From Caenimonas aquaedulcis (GTDB taxonomy: Bacteria; Pseudomonadota; Gammaproteobacteria; Burkholderiales; Burkholderiaceae_C): DNA of 64,000 bases. This document shows positions 8,690-16,549 of the stretch, one piece after another. The notes below the pieces were generated by a model that had not been told where the DNA came from, did no database searches, and was given only the letters and a program-made list of their open reading frames with translations. A program made the position numbers and the translations under genes. Numbering within the stretch: position 1 is the stretch's first letter; each line of letters starts with the position of its first letter. The DNA is taken from contig NZ_JADWYS010000001.1 of the NCBI RefSeq assembly GCF_015831345.1, forward strand, positions 3,376,618 through 3,440,617. The letters are read 5' to 3'.

Positions 8690-9477
8690 AGGCGGGGCGA
8701 CGCTTCGACGCTGATGCGCAGCGGCGTCGACGTCGTGGTCACGGTCTTCTCGACGTTGCCCACGAGCTCGAGGCGCAGCGTGTACTCGCCCACCGGCGGG
8801 TTGATCCAGGCTTCCGTGCCGCCATCGGGGAAGTCGAGCACTTCCTTCCGGCCGGCGCCTTCGGCGATGAGCCGGAAATGCCTCGTGTCCGCCACCTGCG
8901 CGTCGGTGTGCGCGATGTTGTAGCCGCTCGCGTGGAATTGCACGCGGAACGGCGAACGCACTACCGCGCCGGGGGCCGGCTCGAGCAGCTCGACGCGCTT
9001 GGGCCCCTGCACCGAGGCCGCAGGCTTCGCGGCGTCCTGCGCCGTCACGGTGACGTGGAGCGGCCGGCTGAACACGAAGTAGGGGATGTGCCCCTGGTCG
9101 GCCAGGAGGAGCGACAGGTCGTATTCGCCGGGCTTGAGGTTGAGCACGGTCTCCATCTGGCCCTTGCCGAAGTGGATGTAGTGCTCCGTGAAGGGCAGCG
9201 GTTTCTTGAAGTCCAGCGGCAGCGACTGGTTCACGAGCAGGTGGTGGTGTCCCGCGCGCCCGGCGGTCTTGCCCGCGGGAACGATGCCACGCATCGACAG
9301 GCCGAACTTGAGCAAGAAGGGGGAGGTGACCTTCGCGCCGGTCTTCAGGTTGGTGAAGTACGCCTCGGGCTGGCGGCTGGGCGGCGGCACTTCCCACGGA
9401 TGGGCGGCAGCCGCGCTTCCTGCGGCGAATGCGAGGGCGAGGGCGCCAAGGCGCGGGGCGATTTGCAGGTCAATCAC
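8686..9477 (-). CDS. Exported DUF4399 protein, first gene of the nine-gene operon
   Basis: The product is 263 residues. A signal peptide (residues 1 to about 25, '[15 protein letters not shown]') precedes a mature beta-rich protein. '[22 protein letters not shown]' and 'GHHHLLVN' (76-83) are hallmarks of DUF4399. A second region from about 165 ('[24 protein letters not shown] ... [11 protein letters not shown]') looks like a diverged second copy of the same domain. Clustered histidines suggest metal binding. Function unknown. It is the promoter-proximal gene of the operon divergent from the B12 regulator at 9610. Confidence 0.78.
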   Translation of the reverse strand: MIDLQIAPRLGALALAFAAGSAAAAHPWEVPPPSRQPEAYFTNLKTGAKVTSPFLLKFGLSMRGIVPAGKTAGRAGHHHLLVNQSLPLDFKKPLPFTEHYIHFGKGQMETVLNLKPGEYDLSLLLADQGHIPYFVFSRPLHVTVTAQDAAKPAASVQGPKRVELLEPAPGAVVRSPFRVQFHASGYNIAHTDAQVADTRHFRLIAEGAGRKEVLDFPDGGTEAWINPPVGEYTLRLELVGNVEKTVTTTSTPLRISVEASPRL

Positions 9478-9609
9478 GGCTGGCTTTCAAATTGTTCATT
9501 AGAATTACTGTTTGTCATACTACAATAAATCAAGCAATCCTGTTGTCCCGTTCAATACGCACCCCCGGTCTTTTCGGATGTCCCGTTTCCTTCCTCCACA
9601 ATTCGTGCG
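9478..9609. promoter_or_regulatory. Divergent promoter region with TTGT-N6-ACAA palindrome
   Basis: This 132-base spacer separates the nine-gene operon from its presumed regulator and is strikingly AT-rich for the window, mainly 9483-9535. An inverted repeat TTGT-catact-ACAA occupies 9512-9525. On the plus strand it runs into TACAAT (9521-9526), a good -10 hexamer toward the regulator gene. I could not fix a convincing -35 on either strand, which would fit a MerR-type promoter with poor spacing. The operator assignment is inference. Confidence 0.45.
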
Positions 9610-10539
9610 ATGAATCCGCCCGCCGCCGCCCCTGCGCCGCCGCTGCGCTCGATCGCCGAGGTCGAGCGCGAAACGCAGCTGCCCCGCGCGACGCTGCGCA
9701 TCTGGGAGCGGCGTTATGGTTTTCCCGCACCCTCGCGGGACGACCGGGGCGAGCGGACGTATCCCGCCGACCAGGTGGAGCAGTTGCGCCTGATGCGCAG
9801 CCTCGTGGACCAAGGCCATCGTCCCGCGCGGCTGCTGGCGGCGGGCCCGGCGGAGATCCGCATGTTGGCGCAGGCCGCCAAGCCGTCGCAGGCGCCCCGC
9901 AGCGCGGCCCACGCGCACCTGCTGCGCATGCTGCGCGAACACGACGCGGGGGCCGTGCGCGCCGAACTCGAATCGCGCATCGGCGCGATCGGCCTCGCGC
10001 ACTTCGTCGGCGTGGAGATGCCCCAGATGAACGTGCAGGTCGGACAGGCCTGGAGCGACGGGGAGCTCGAGGTGCACGAGGAGCACCTGTATTCCGACTG
10101 CGTCTACCAGGTCGTGCGGGGCGCGATCGCGCAGCTCCAGAAAAAGGTGCGGCCGGAAGCGCCCCAGGTGTTGCTCACCACCTTTCCGCAGGAGCACCAT
10201 GGCCTGGGCATCCTCATGGCGCACGCGATGTTCGCGCTGCAGCGCTGCCCCACCGTATCGCTGGGCGTGCGCCTGCCCGTCGCGCAGATCGTCGCCGGCG
10301 CGCGCGCCTATCGTGCCGACCTCGTGGGCCTGAGCTTCACGCCCACCGTGAACCCGTCGCATGTGCTGCGCGGCCTGGAAGAACTGCGGGGGGCGCTGCC
10401 GCCCGCGGTGCGCATCTGGGCCGGCGGCAACAATCCGGCGCTGTCGCGCCGCGAGATCGCCGGCGTGCGCTTCGTGCGCGACGTGCTCGCGATCCCGCAC
10501 CTGCTCGCCGAAGACTTCACACTTCCACCGATGGATTAG
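9610..10539 (+). CDS. litR: MerR-family B12-dependent photoreceptor regulator (LitR/CarH type)
   Basis: The product is 309 residues. A MerR winged-helix DNA-binding domain covers about 12-80 ('IAEVERETQLPRATLRIWERRYGFP'). It is followed by a helical cap and a cobalamin-binding domain. Trp148-x9-Glu158-His159 reproduces the W-x9-EH motif that cradles adenosyl-B12 in CarH, and Glu195-His-His197-x2-Gly200 is the ExHxxG form of the B12 motif, with His197 as lower axial ligand. 'WAGGNNPAL' near 275 is the second cobalamin loop. Known homologues repress in the dark and release DNA on illumination. It is transcribed away from the nine-gene operon and probably controls it and itself. Confidence 0.85.
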   Translation: MNPPAAAPAPPLRSIAEVERETQLPRATLRIWERRYGFPAPSRDDRGERTYPADQVEQLRLMRSLVDQGHRPARLLAAGPAEIRMLAQAAKPSQAPRSAAHAHLLRMLREHDAGAVRAELESRIGAIGLAHFVGVEMPQMNVQVGQAWSDGELEVHEEHLYSDCVYQVVRGAIAQLQKKVRPEAPQVLLTTFPQEHHGLGILMAHAMFALQRCPTVSLGVRLPVAQIVAGARAYRADLVGLSFTPTVNPSHVLRGLEELRGALPPAVRIWAGGNNPALSRREIAGVRFVRDVLAIPHLLAEDFTLPPMD

Positions 10540-10544
10540 TTTCA

Positions 10545-11312
10545 ATGAACCAGGTATTGCCAGTACGGACTACCTCCCCCGACACGCCCGCTGACGATCC
10601 CCGCCGCTGGCTCGCCAACACCCCCCTGCTGCAGTTCGACCACCCGAAAATCCGCCTGCTGGGCGTGCGGCTCGGGCAGCTGAAAGCGTCGCCCCGCGAG
10701 AAGGCGGTGGCCTGCTTCAACCACCTGCGCTCGCTGCCCTTCGGCTGCATCGCGGACAGCACCGGGACTTCCGCGCTTTCGGTTCTCAAGGCCGGCATGG
10801 GCGATTGCCACACCAAGAGCACGCTGCTGATCGCCTTGCTGCGCAGCCAGGGCATTCCGGCACGCCTGCGCTTCGTGACGCTCGCGCCGGATTTCCTGCA
10901 CGGCATCATCGACGTCGGCGGGCAGCCGATCGAACACGGCTACACCGAGGTCTTTCTCGACGGGCGCTGGCACGCCGTGGACAGCTACGTCGTGGACGTA
11001 CGCCTTGCCATGGCGGCCAAGACGCGCCTCCAGCTGGAGGGGCGACTGCTCGGATACGGCATGCACCGCGAGGGCCTCGTGAGCTGGGACGGCAAGGGCG
11101 ACTCCTTCGCACAGTTCGCGCCCCACGAACAGCAGGGCGCACCGCTGCACGACTGGGGCGCGTTCGACGACCCCTACCAGTTCTACAGCAGCGTCGACTA
11201 TGTGCGCGAACGCCTGAGCCTGAGCAGCCGCTTCAAGTGGCTGGTGGCGGCCCGGGTGGTGAACAGGCGGGTGCGCGAACTGCGCAGCACCCCCGTGCCC
11301 CGCCCGGGTTGA
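10545..11312 (+). CDS. Transglutaminase-like cysteine protease-fold protein
   Basis: The product is 255 residues starting 5 bases after the regulator gene. The transglutaminase-like catalytic triad is visible: Cys88 in 'GDCHTKS', His131 in 'EHGYTEVFL' and Asp146 in 'WHAVDSY'. There is no signal peptide, so it is probably cytoplasmic. Proteins of this kind act as peptidases or amidases on unknown substrates. Tight spacing suggests co-transcription with the B12 regulator, which would place it under the same control. Specific role unknown. Confidence 0.8.
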   Translation: MNQVLPVRTTSPDTPADDPRRWLANTPLLQFDHPKIRLLGVRLGQLKASPREKAVACFNHLRSLPFGCIADSTGTSALSVLKAGMGDCHTKSTLLIALLRSQGIPARLRFVTLAPDFLHGIIDVGGQPIEHGYTEVFLDGRWHAVDSYVVDVRLAMAAKTRLQLEGRLLGYGMHREGLVSWDGKGDSFAQFAPHEQQGAPLHDWGAFDDPYQFYSSVDYVRERLSLSSRFKWLVAARVVNRRVRELRSTPVPRPG

Positions 11313-11344
11313 CAGCGCGCGCCGGAAGCGCGAGCCTAGCCGGC

Positions 11345-11845
11345 ATGAAACGCGTGCTCGCCATGCCCTCCGTGCAGATCGCCCTGTGCCTGGCCGTCTT
11401 CGCCTGGGGCTGCTGGAAGTTCGGCCCGGTCGGCGCGGCAATGACGTCGCCGCTGCTGGGCGCGGCCATCTGCCGCCCGCTGATGGCGTGGATCGCGAAC
11501 ATCCGGCACGCCGCGCGCGAGCAGGTGTGGCTCCCCGTGCACGGCCAGCACTATGTGTTCAAGGGCGTGACGATCAAGGTGGTGGAGGACGACGACAAGT
11601 ACCGGTGGGTGCGGCTCGCGGACGTTCGCAAGGCGGTCGGCGAAACCGCCGGGGAGCGCGCGCTGGCCGTCACCTATCCCGGCCGCTTCGAAGCGAAGGG
11701 CGATGGCGGCCACGCATGGTTGCGGGCGGACGCATTGATCGAGCATCTCGGCAAGGTCAACGAGCCCACCGCGTTGCGCATGCGCACCTGGGTGGAGCGC
11801 GACATCGAGAACGCCGCGCGCCGCCTGCGCGAGCGCCCGTACTGA
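11345..11845 (+). CDS. Small membrane-anchored protein of unknown function
   Basis: The product is 166 residues. A hydrophobic stretch 'VQIALCLAVFAWGCW' followed by 'GAAMTSPLLGAAICRPLMAWIA' gives one or two membrane segments near the N-terminus, and the rest is soluble. The soluble part 'HYVFKGVTIKVVEDDDKYRWVRLADVRKAVG' followed by 'AWLRADALIEHL' resembles a phage-antirepressor-like (BRO/KilA-type) strand-helix pattern, but too weakly to assign. It follows the transglutaminase-like gene by 32 bases and converges on the protease gene. Confidence 0.6.
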   Translation: MKRVLAMPSVQIALCLAVFAWGCWKFGPVGAAMTSPLLGAAICRPLMAWIANIRHAAREQVWLPVHGQHYVFKGVTIKVVEDDDKYRWVRLADVRKAVGETAGERALAVTYPGRFEAKGDGGHAWLRADALIEHLGKVNEPTALRMRTWVERDIENAARRLRERPY

Positions 11846-11849
11846 GCCG

Positions 11850-12602
11850 CTATTTCTGCCTGGGGTCCGGCTTCTCCGGGCGGGGCTCGGTCAACGTGAG
11901 CAGGATGTCCGCGTACCAGGCGCAGTTGAGGCCCAGCGATTCGTCCTCGACGCGGTCGCGGGTGACCATGTCCAGGCGCGACGAGTGGACGCCGAGCAGG
12001 CGGTACTTGAGCGGGCCTTCCGCGCTCGCATCGCGCATGACCACCGGTGCGCCGCTGGAGCCCCGGTGCGCGCGGGCGTCCGTGAGGAAGAAGCCCTGCC
12101 CCTGGAAGCGCACGCCGAAGGACGACGCGATCACTGCTTGCCGCACCACCGGCAGGTGATGCAGCGTGTCGTAGAAGCCCAGCGGAAATCCCACGAGGAG
12201 CAGGGGCTCGCCGACCTCCGCGCCGTCGAACCCCGTCAGCAGGTGCTTCGGGGTGAAGGGCTGGATCCGCATGCCTGCCGGCAGCGCGTCCTGCTGCAAC
12301 TCGATCACCGCGACGTCGATCTCCCCCTTGGAATCCGTCCCCTGCCGCCAGATGCTCCTGCCGTCCTCGTACAGCAGGATCGACTGCACGCCCACCTGGC
12401 TCAGGTTGGTCGCGCTGGTGTGCACGGTGAACTGGATGCGGTCGGGCAGGTGCTGGGACGGCTTGTCGATGAGCACGTGGCGGCTCGTCACGAGGAAGAG
12501 CCGGCCCTCGCGCTCGAAGAAGAAGCCGGTGGCCCCGGTGAGCGAGCGCGACCCCAAGAAGGTCGAGATGCGGGCGGTGGAGAGGAGGAGGGGTTCGGTC
12601 AT
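11850..12602 (-). CDS. Trypsin-like serine protease without signal peptide
   Basis: The product is 250 residues. The start at 12602 is chosen over the ATG at 12620 because GGAGG lies 8 bases upstream. The chymotrypsin-fold triad is complete: His42 in 'VTSRHVL', Asp96 in 'EIDVAVI' and Ser173 in 'HRGSSGAP'. No signal peptide or transmembrane segment is seen, and no PDZ domain follows. It resembles stand-alone trypsin-like domain proteins of unknown target in bacteria. It sits 43 bases downstream of the EEP-family gene on the same strand and may be co-transcribed. Confidence 0.8.
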   Translation of the reverse strand: MTEPLLLSTARISTFLGSRSLTGATGFFFEREGRLFLVTSRHVLIDKPSQHLPDRIQFTVHTSATNLSQVGVQSILLYEDGRSIWRQGTDSKGEIDVAVIELQQDALPAGMRIQPFTPKHLLTGFDGAEVGEPLLLVGFPLGFYDTLHHLPVVRQAVIASSFGVRFQGQGFFLTDARAHRGSSGAPVVMRDASAEGPLKYRLLGVHSSRLDMVTRDRVEDESLGLNCAWYADILLTLTEPRPEKPDPRQK

Positions 12603-12645
12603 GGGGGCTGCCTCCATCATGCACCCGCGGCGCGGGCCGCGGGGC

Positions 12646-13488
12646 TCAGGCCAGCTCGACCGCGACCGGCTGGTGGTCCGACACCTGGGTCTCACCGTCC
12701 AGCCACAGCCGCCTGACCTTGCCCTTGAGCGCGTCGCTGATGAAGACGAAGTCGCAGGCGACGGGGTCGGGCCCGTAAGTGCGGTCGTGGATCCGGAACG
12801 TCGGCGGATGCGGCTGCTTTCCGTGGAGCAGCCGCCAGGCGTCCCATAACGGTGCATCGTCGCCCTCCGCGGAGATGGTCGCGTATTCCGGCTCGCGCGC
12901 TTCCAGGTTGAAGTCCCCGCACAGGACGGCGCGGCCCGTGTGCACCTTGCCCTGGAAGGGCGAGCCGTCGCTGCTGTGTTCGGGGGGCGCGGCGGCCTGC
13001 GCGCTGTACTGCGCATGCAGCTCCCGCAGCGCCCGCGCCTGGGCCATGCGCTGCACCTTCGAATAGAACTCCAGGTGCGTCGTCATGATGCGTACCGGGC
13101 CGAGCGCGGGATCGGTCACCGTCACCACCGTGCACATGCGCGGCATGCTGCGCACGCCGGCATCGGGCGGGTAGGGCAAGGGATGGTGCTGGACTTGCGC
13201 GACAGGCAGGCGCGTTGCGATGAGGTTGCCGAAGCGGCGGCGCTCGCCGCCCTCCCACTCGTCGACCGCCGCGCCGAAGAACAGCTGGAACCCCGGCAGC
13301 AGCGCCGCCAGCTGCGCCGGCTGGTCGCCGCTCGCGTCGCCGCGCAGGCGCGGGTAATTGACCGCGATCTCCTGCAGGCACAGCACGTCGAAGTCCGCGA
13401 GCTGCCGCGCGCCGTCGACGATGCGCCGGGGGCTCACGATGCCGTCGTTGCCGCAGCACCATTGCGTGTTCCAGGTGACAAGCTTCAT
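12646..13488 (-). CDS. Endonuclease/exonuclease/phosphatase (EEP) family hydrolase
   Basis: The product is 280 residues. EEP-fold signatures are in order: Asn7 in 'VTWNTQW', Glu40 in 'LCLQEI', 'HLEFYS' near the middle, 'LCGDFNLEA' with the catalytic Asp and Asn, and the terminal 'SDHQPVAVEL' with the catalytic Asp-His. No signal peptide, so it is cytoplasmic. Family members cleave phosphodiesters of DNA, inositol phosphates or glycerophospholipids. It starts 4 bases after the ABC permease gene, so it belongs to the ugp-like operon, and a phosphodiesterase acting on the imported compound is plausible. Confidence 0.83.
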   Translation of the reverse strand: MKLVTWNTQWCCGNDGIVSPRRIVDGARQLADFDVLCLQEIAVNYPRLRGDASGDQPAQLAALLPGFQLFFGAAVDEWEGGERRRFGNLIATRLPVAQVQHHPLPYPPDAGVRSMPRMCTVVTVTDPALGPVRIMTTHLEFYSKVQRMAQARALRELHAQYSAQAAAPPEHSSDGSPFQGKVHTGRAVLCGDFNLEAREPEYATISAEGDDAPLWDAWRLLHGKQPHPPTFRIHDRTYGPDPVACDFVFISDALKGKVRRLWLDGETQVSDHQPVAVELA

Positions 13489-13492
13489 GGGA

Positions 13493-14341
13493 TCACTTGA
13501 TCCCGGCGCGCATGAAGCTCTGCACGAACTGGCGCTGGAACAGCAGGAAACCGATGAGGAGGGGCGCGGATGTCATGAGTGTCGCCGCGGTGATGATCGA
13601 CCAGTCCACGCCCTGGTCGACCGAGGAGAACACCTGCAGGCCCACCGTGAGCGGGCGCGCCTTCACGCTGTTGGTCACGATGAGCGGCCAGAGGAAGTTG
13701 TTCCAGTGGAAGCTCACCGACACCAGCGCGAAGGCGGTGTACACCGGTCTGGCGAGCGGAACGTAGACGCGCCAGAGCGTCTGCATGGCCGTCGCGCCTT
13801 CCACGCGCGCGGCTTCGTCGAGCTCCTTCGGGATGCCCAGGAAAGTCTGGCGCAACAGGAAGATGGCGAAGGCCGACGCGAAGTACGGCAGGCCGATCGC
13901 GACCAGCGTGTCCACCAGGCCGAGCTGCGACATGGTCTTGTAGTTTTCCACCAGCAGGATGTCCGGCATGATCATGAGCTGCACCAGCACCAGGGCGAAT
14001 GCGACGTTCTTGCCGCGGAACTCGTAGCGCGCGAAGGCGTAGGCGGCGAGCGTGGCCAGCACGAGCTGCACGGCCAGGATCATCGCGACCAGCAGCGCCG
14101 TGTTGAGGAAGTAGCGCGCGAAGGGCGCGGCCTCCCACGCGCGGCTGAAGTTGTCCAGCGTGAGCGGCGCGAGCAGGGTGAAGCGCGTGGAATATTCGGT
14201 CGGGTGGAAGGCCGTCCACACCGCATAGGCCAGCGGCAGGATCCACAGCAGTGCGAGCAGCCACGCGGCGACCGTGTCGAGCCAGGTCGGCTGGTTGTAG
14301 GCGAGCCGCTGCGCGCGGTCCATCGTCGGTGCGGCGCTCAT
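13493..14341 (-). CDS. ABC transporter inner-membrane permease (UgpE/MalG type)
   Basis: The product is 282 residues with six predicted membrane helices. The EAA loop reads 'ELDEAARVEGATAMQTLWRVYVPLARP', which contacts the ATPase. 'TAFALVSVSFHWNNFLWPLI' is typical of carbohydrate-type second permeases (MalG/UgpE). The start at 14341 overlaps the stop of the first permease gene by 4 bases. It works with the permease at 14338, the binding protein at 15228 and the ATPase at 16550. Confidence 0.9.
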   Translation of the reverse strand: MSAAPTMDRAQRLAYNQPTWLDTVAAWLLALLWILPLAYAVWTAFHPTEYSTRFTLLAPLTLDNFSRAWEAAPFARYFLNTALLVAMILAVQLVLATLAAYAFARYEFRGKNVAFALVLVQLMIMPDILLVENYKTMSQLGLVDTLVAIGLPYFASAFAIFLLRQTFLGIPKELDEAARVEGATAMQTLWRVYVPLARPVYTAFALVSVSFHWNNFLWPLIVTNSVKARPLTVGLQVFSSVDQGVDWSIITAATLMTSAPLLIGFLLFQRQFVQSFMRAGIK

Positions 14342-15231
14342 TTGTAGTGCACCCGCTTGTCCAGCACGAAGAACTGGAAGAGCGCCACGCTCGCCAGCAC
14401 CACCACCAGCACCACCGTGATCGCCGAGGCGTACGCGGTGTCCCAGAACTTGAATCCCACTTCGTACAGGTGATAGAGCAGCAGGGTCGACGCGTTGTCG
14501 GGTCCGCCGCGCGTGAGGACGAACACATGGTCCACCATGCGAAAGCCGTTGATCACCGCGTTGACGAGCACGAAAAGCGTGGTCGGCATGAGCAGCGGCC
14601 ATTGCACCCGGCGAAAGAAGTACCAGCGCGACGCGCCCTCGATGGCGGCGGCCTCGCGCAGGCTCGGGTTGAGCGTCTGCAGCGCGGCGACATAGAAGAT
14701 CATGAAGAAGCCCGCCTCCTTCCACACCGCCACCAGGGTGATGCAGGCGAGCGCGGTGCTCTGGTCGCCGAACCAGTTGTGCGAGGGCAGCCCGAGCGCG
14801 CCCGTCACCTGCTCCAGCAGGCCGTATTGCGGTGTATAGAAAAAGAGCCAGATGTTCGCCACCGCGATCATCGGCAGCACCGTGGGCGTGAAATACGCCA
14901 TGCGCAGGAAGGCGCGGCCGGCGATCCGTTCGTTGACCCATAGCGCCATGACGAGTGCGAGGCCGATGGACAGCGGGATGGTCGCACCCGCGAACCACAG
15001 GTTGTTCCTCACCGCCTTCCAGAACACCGGGTCGTCGTTCATGGCCCGGTAGTTCTCGAGCCCGACCCACACCGCGGCGCGGCTGCCCTTCGGCGTGGAA
15101 TAGAAGCTGTCGACGAAGGTGGAGACCGCGGGCCAGTGCGTGAAAGCGACGAGCAGGACGAGCGCGGGCAGGAGCAGCAGCCACGCGTGGATGGACGCGT
15201 GGCTCTGGTGGCCTGCGGCCCGTGCGCTCAC
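14338..15231 (-). CDS. ABC transporter inner-membrane permease (UgpA/MalF type)
   Basis: The product is 297 residues from the GTG at 15231, which gives a GTGA overlap with the binding-protein stop; no ATG occurs near the first membrane helix 'AWLLLLPALVLLVAFTHW'. Six hydrophobic segments and the EAA loop 'SLREAAAIEGASRWYFFRRVQWPLL' identify a first permease of the carbohydrate uptake (CUT1) class. 'VWKEAGFFMIFYVAALQTLNPSL' is close to UgpA-like sequences. It is part of a complete importer operon with the adjoining genes. Confidence 0.88.
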   Translation of the reverse strand: MSARAAGHQSHASIHAWLLLLPALVLLVAFTHWPAVSTFVDSFYSTPKGSRAAVWVGLENYRAMNDDPVFWKAVRNNLWFAGATIPLSIGLALVMALWVNERIAGRAFLRMAYFTPTVLPMIAVANIWLFFYTPQYGLLEQVTGALGLPSHNWFGDQSTALACITLVAVWKEAGFFMIFYVAALQTLNPSLREAAAIEGASRWYFFRRVQWPLLMPTTLFVLVNAVINGFRMVDHVFVLTRGGPDNASTLLLYHLYEVGFKFWDTAYASAITVVLVVVLASVALFQFFVLDKRVHYK

Positions 15232-16517
15232 TTGTAGGCGCGCAGGATGCGGTCGGCCTCGGCCTGCGCGTCCTTCATGGCCTGCGCCGGCGATTTCGTG
15301 CCGGTCAGCGCGGCCTGCAGTCCGTCGTTCAGCGCCTTGGTGACACGCTGGTTGTCGTGCGTGGAGAACTCGGCGACCGACACGGGCAGCTGGTCGCGCG
15401 CGACCAGCGCCGGCGGGAAATCGCGACCGTATTTGCGCAGGGCATCGGTGCCATATGCCTTCTCGGACACCGCGACGTAGCCCGTGTCCATGCTCCACTC
15501 CGCCGCGCGCTCCGGCTGCGTGATCCACTTGATGAACTTGAACGCGGCTTCCTGCTGCGCGGGCGTGGACTTCTTGAAGATGTAGAAGTTGCCGCCGCCG
15601 GTGGGCGAGCCCTTGCGCTTGTTGCCGGGGATCATCGCGACGCCGAAGTCGAACTTCGCGTTGGCCTTCACGTTGGTGAGGTTGCCGGTGGTCGTGAACA
15701 TCATCGCCACCTTCTTCTCGAAGAAGTCCTTGGGCGTGGTGCCCCACTCGACGACGCCGGGCGGGTGCACGCCGGCCTTGCCGAGGTCCACCCAGTATTG
15801 CAGCGCCTCGATCACCTTCGGGTCGTCGAACTTCACCTGCGTGCCGGCGTCGTTCATCAGGATCGCGTCGTTGCCCGTGGTGAGGGTCTGGAAGAGCCAG
15901 TAGGGAAAGCCGCTCGACGGGATCTGCACGCCCCACTGCGTGACCTTGCCGCTCGCGTCCTTCTTCGTGAGCTTGGCCGCGGCGTCCTTCATCTCGGCCC
16001 AGGTCGCCGGCGGCTTGTTCGCATCGAGCCCGGCTTCCTTGAACGCCTCCTTGTTGTAATACATGACGACCGTGGAGCGCTGGAAGGGCACGCCCCAGGT
16101 CTTGCCGCCGGTCTGGCTGTTCATCATGAACGCCTTGTAGAAGCTGCCGAGCCAGGCCTTGTCGTCGGCGGTCTTCACGAAGTTGTCGATGGGCACGATC
16201 GCGTCCTCGTCGATCAGCGTGAACATGTCCGTGGACAGCAGCACGGAGGTGACGGGGGGCGTGCCCGACTTGTGCGCGGTCAGCGCCTTCACGATGGTCT
16301 CCTGGTAGGTGCCCGCATAGATGGGGTTCACCTTGATGCCGGGGTTGGCCTTCATGAAGTCCGTGGCGAAGCCGTCGATGGCCTTGGCGATCGGCCCGCC
16401 CACGGCGACGGGGTAGAAGAAGGAAATCTCGGTGGTCTGGGCCTGCGCGCTGGGCCAGCCCATGGCGGCGGCGGCGCCCGCCGCGAGCAGGAAGCGGTTG
16501 AAGTACTTGCGTTGCAT
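15228..16517 (-). CDS. ABC transporter periplasmic substrate-binding protein, UgpB-like
   Basis: The product is 429 residues. The start at 16517 has GGAGA upstream and begins a signal peptide ending 'WPSAQAQ'. The mature protein follows the UgpB pattern: 'AGTYQETIVKALTA', 'YNKEAFKEAGLD' with 'PPATWAEM', then 'FFEKKVAMMFTTTGNL' and 'FGVAMIPG' and 'ERAAEWSMDTGYVAVS'. These segments align by eye with the glycerol-3-phosphate/glycerophosphodiester-binding protein of enteric bacteria. The ligand here could still be a sugar. It supplies the two permeases downstream. Confidence 0.87.
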   Translation of the reverse strand: MQRKYFNRFLLAAGAAAAMGWPSAQAQTTEISFFYPVAVGGPIAKAIDGFATDFMKANPGIKVNPIYAGTYQETIVKALTAHKSGTPPVTSVLLSTDMFTLIDEDAIVPIDNFVKTADDKAWLGSFYKAFMMNSQTGGKTWGVPFQRSTVVMYYNKEAFKEAGLDANKPPATWAEMKDAAAKLTKKDASGKVTQWGVQIPSSGFPYWLFQTLTTGNDAILMNDAGTQVKFDDPKVIEALQYWVDLGKAGVHPPGVVEWGTTPKDFFEKKVAMMFTTTGNLTNVKANAKFDFGVAMIPGNKRKGSPTGGGNFYIFKKSTPAQQEAAFKFIKWITQPERAAEWSMDTGYVAVSEKAYGTDALRKYGRDFPPALVARDQLPVSVAEFSTHDNQRVTKALNDGLQAALTGTKSPAQAMKDAQAEADRILRAYK

Positions 16518-16549
16518 CGATGTGTCTCCTCGTTGGTTGGCTGGACCGG

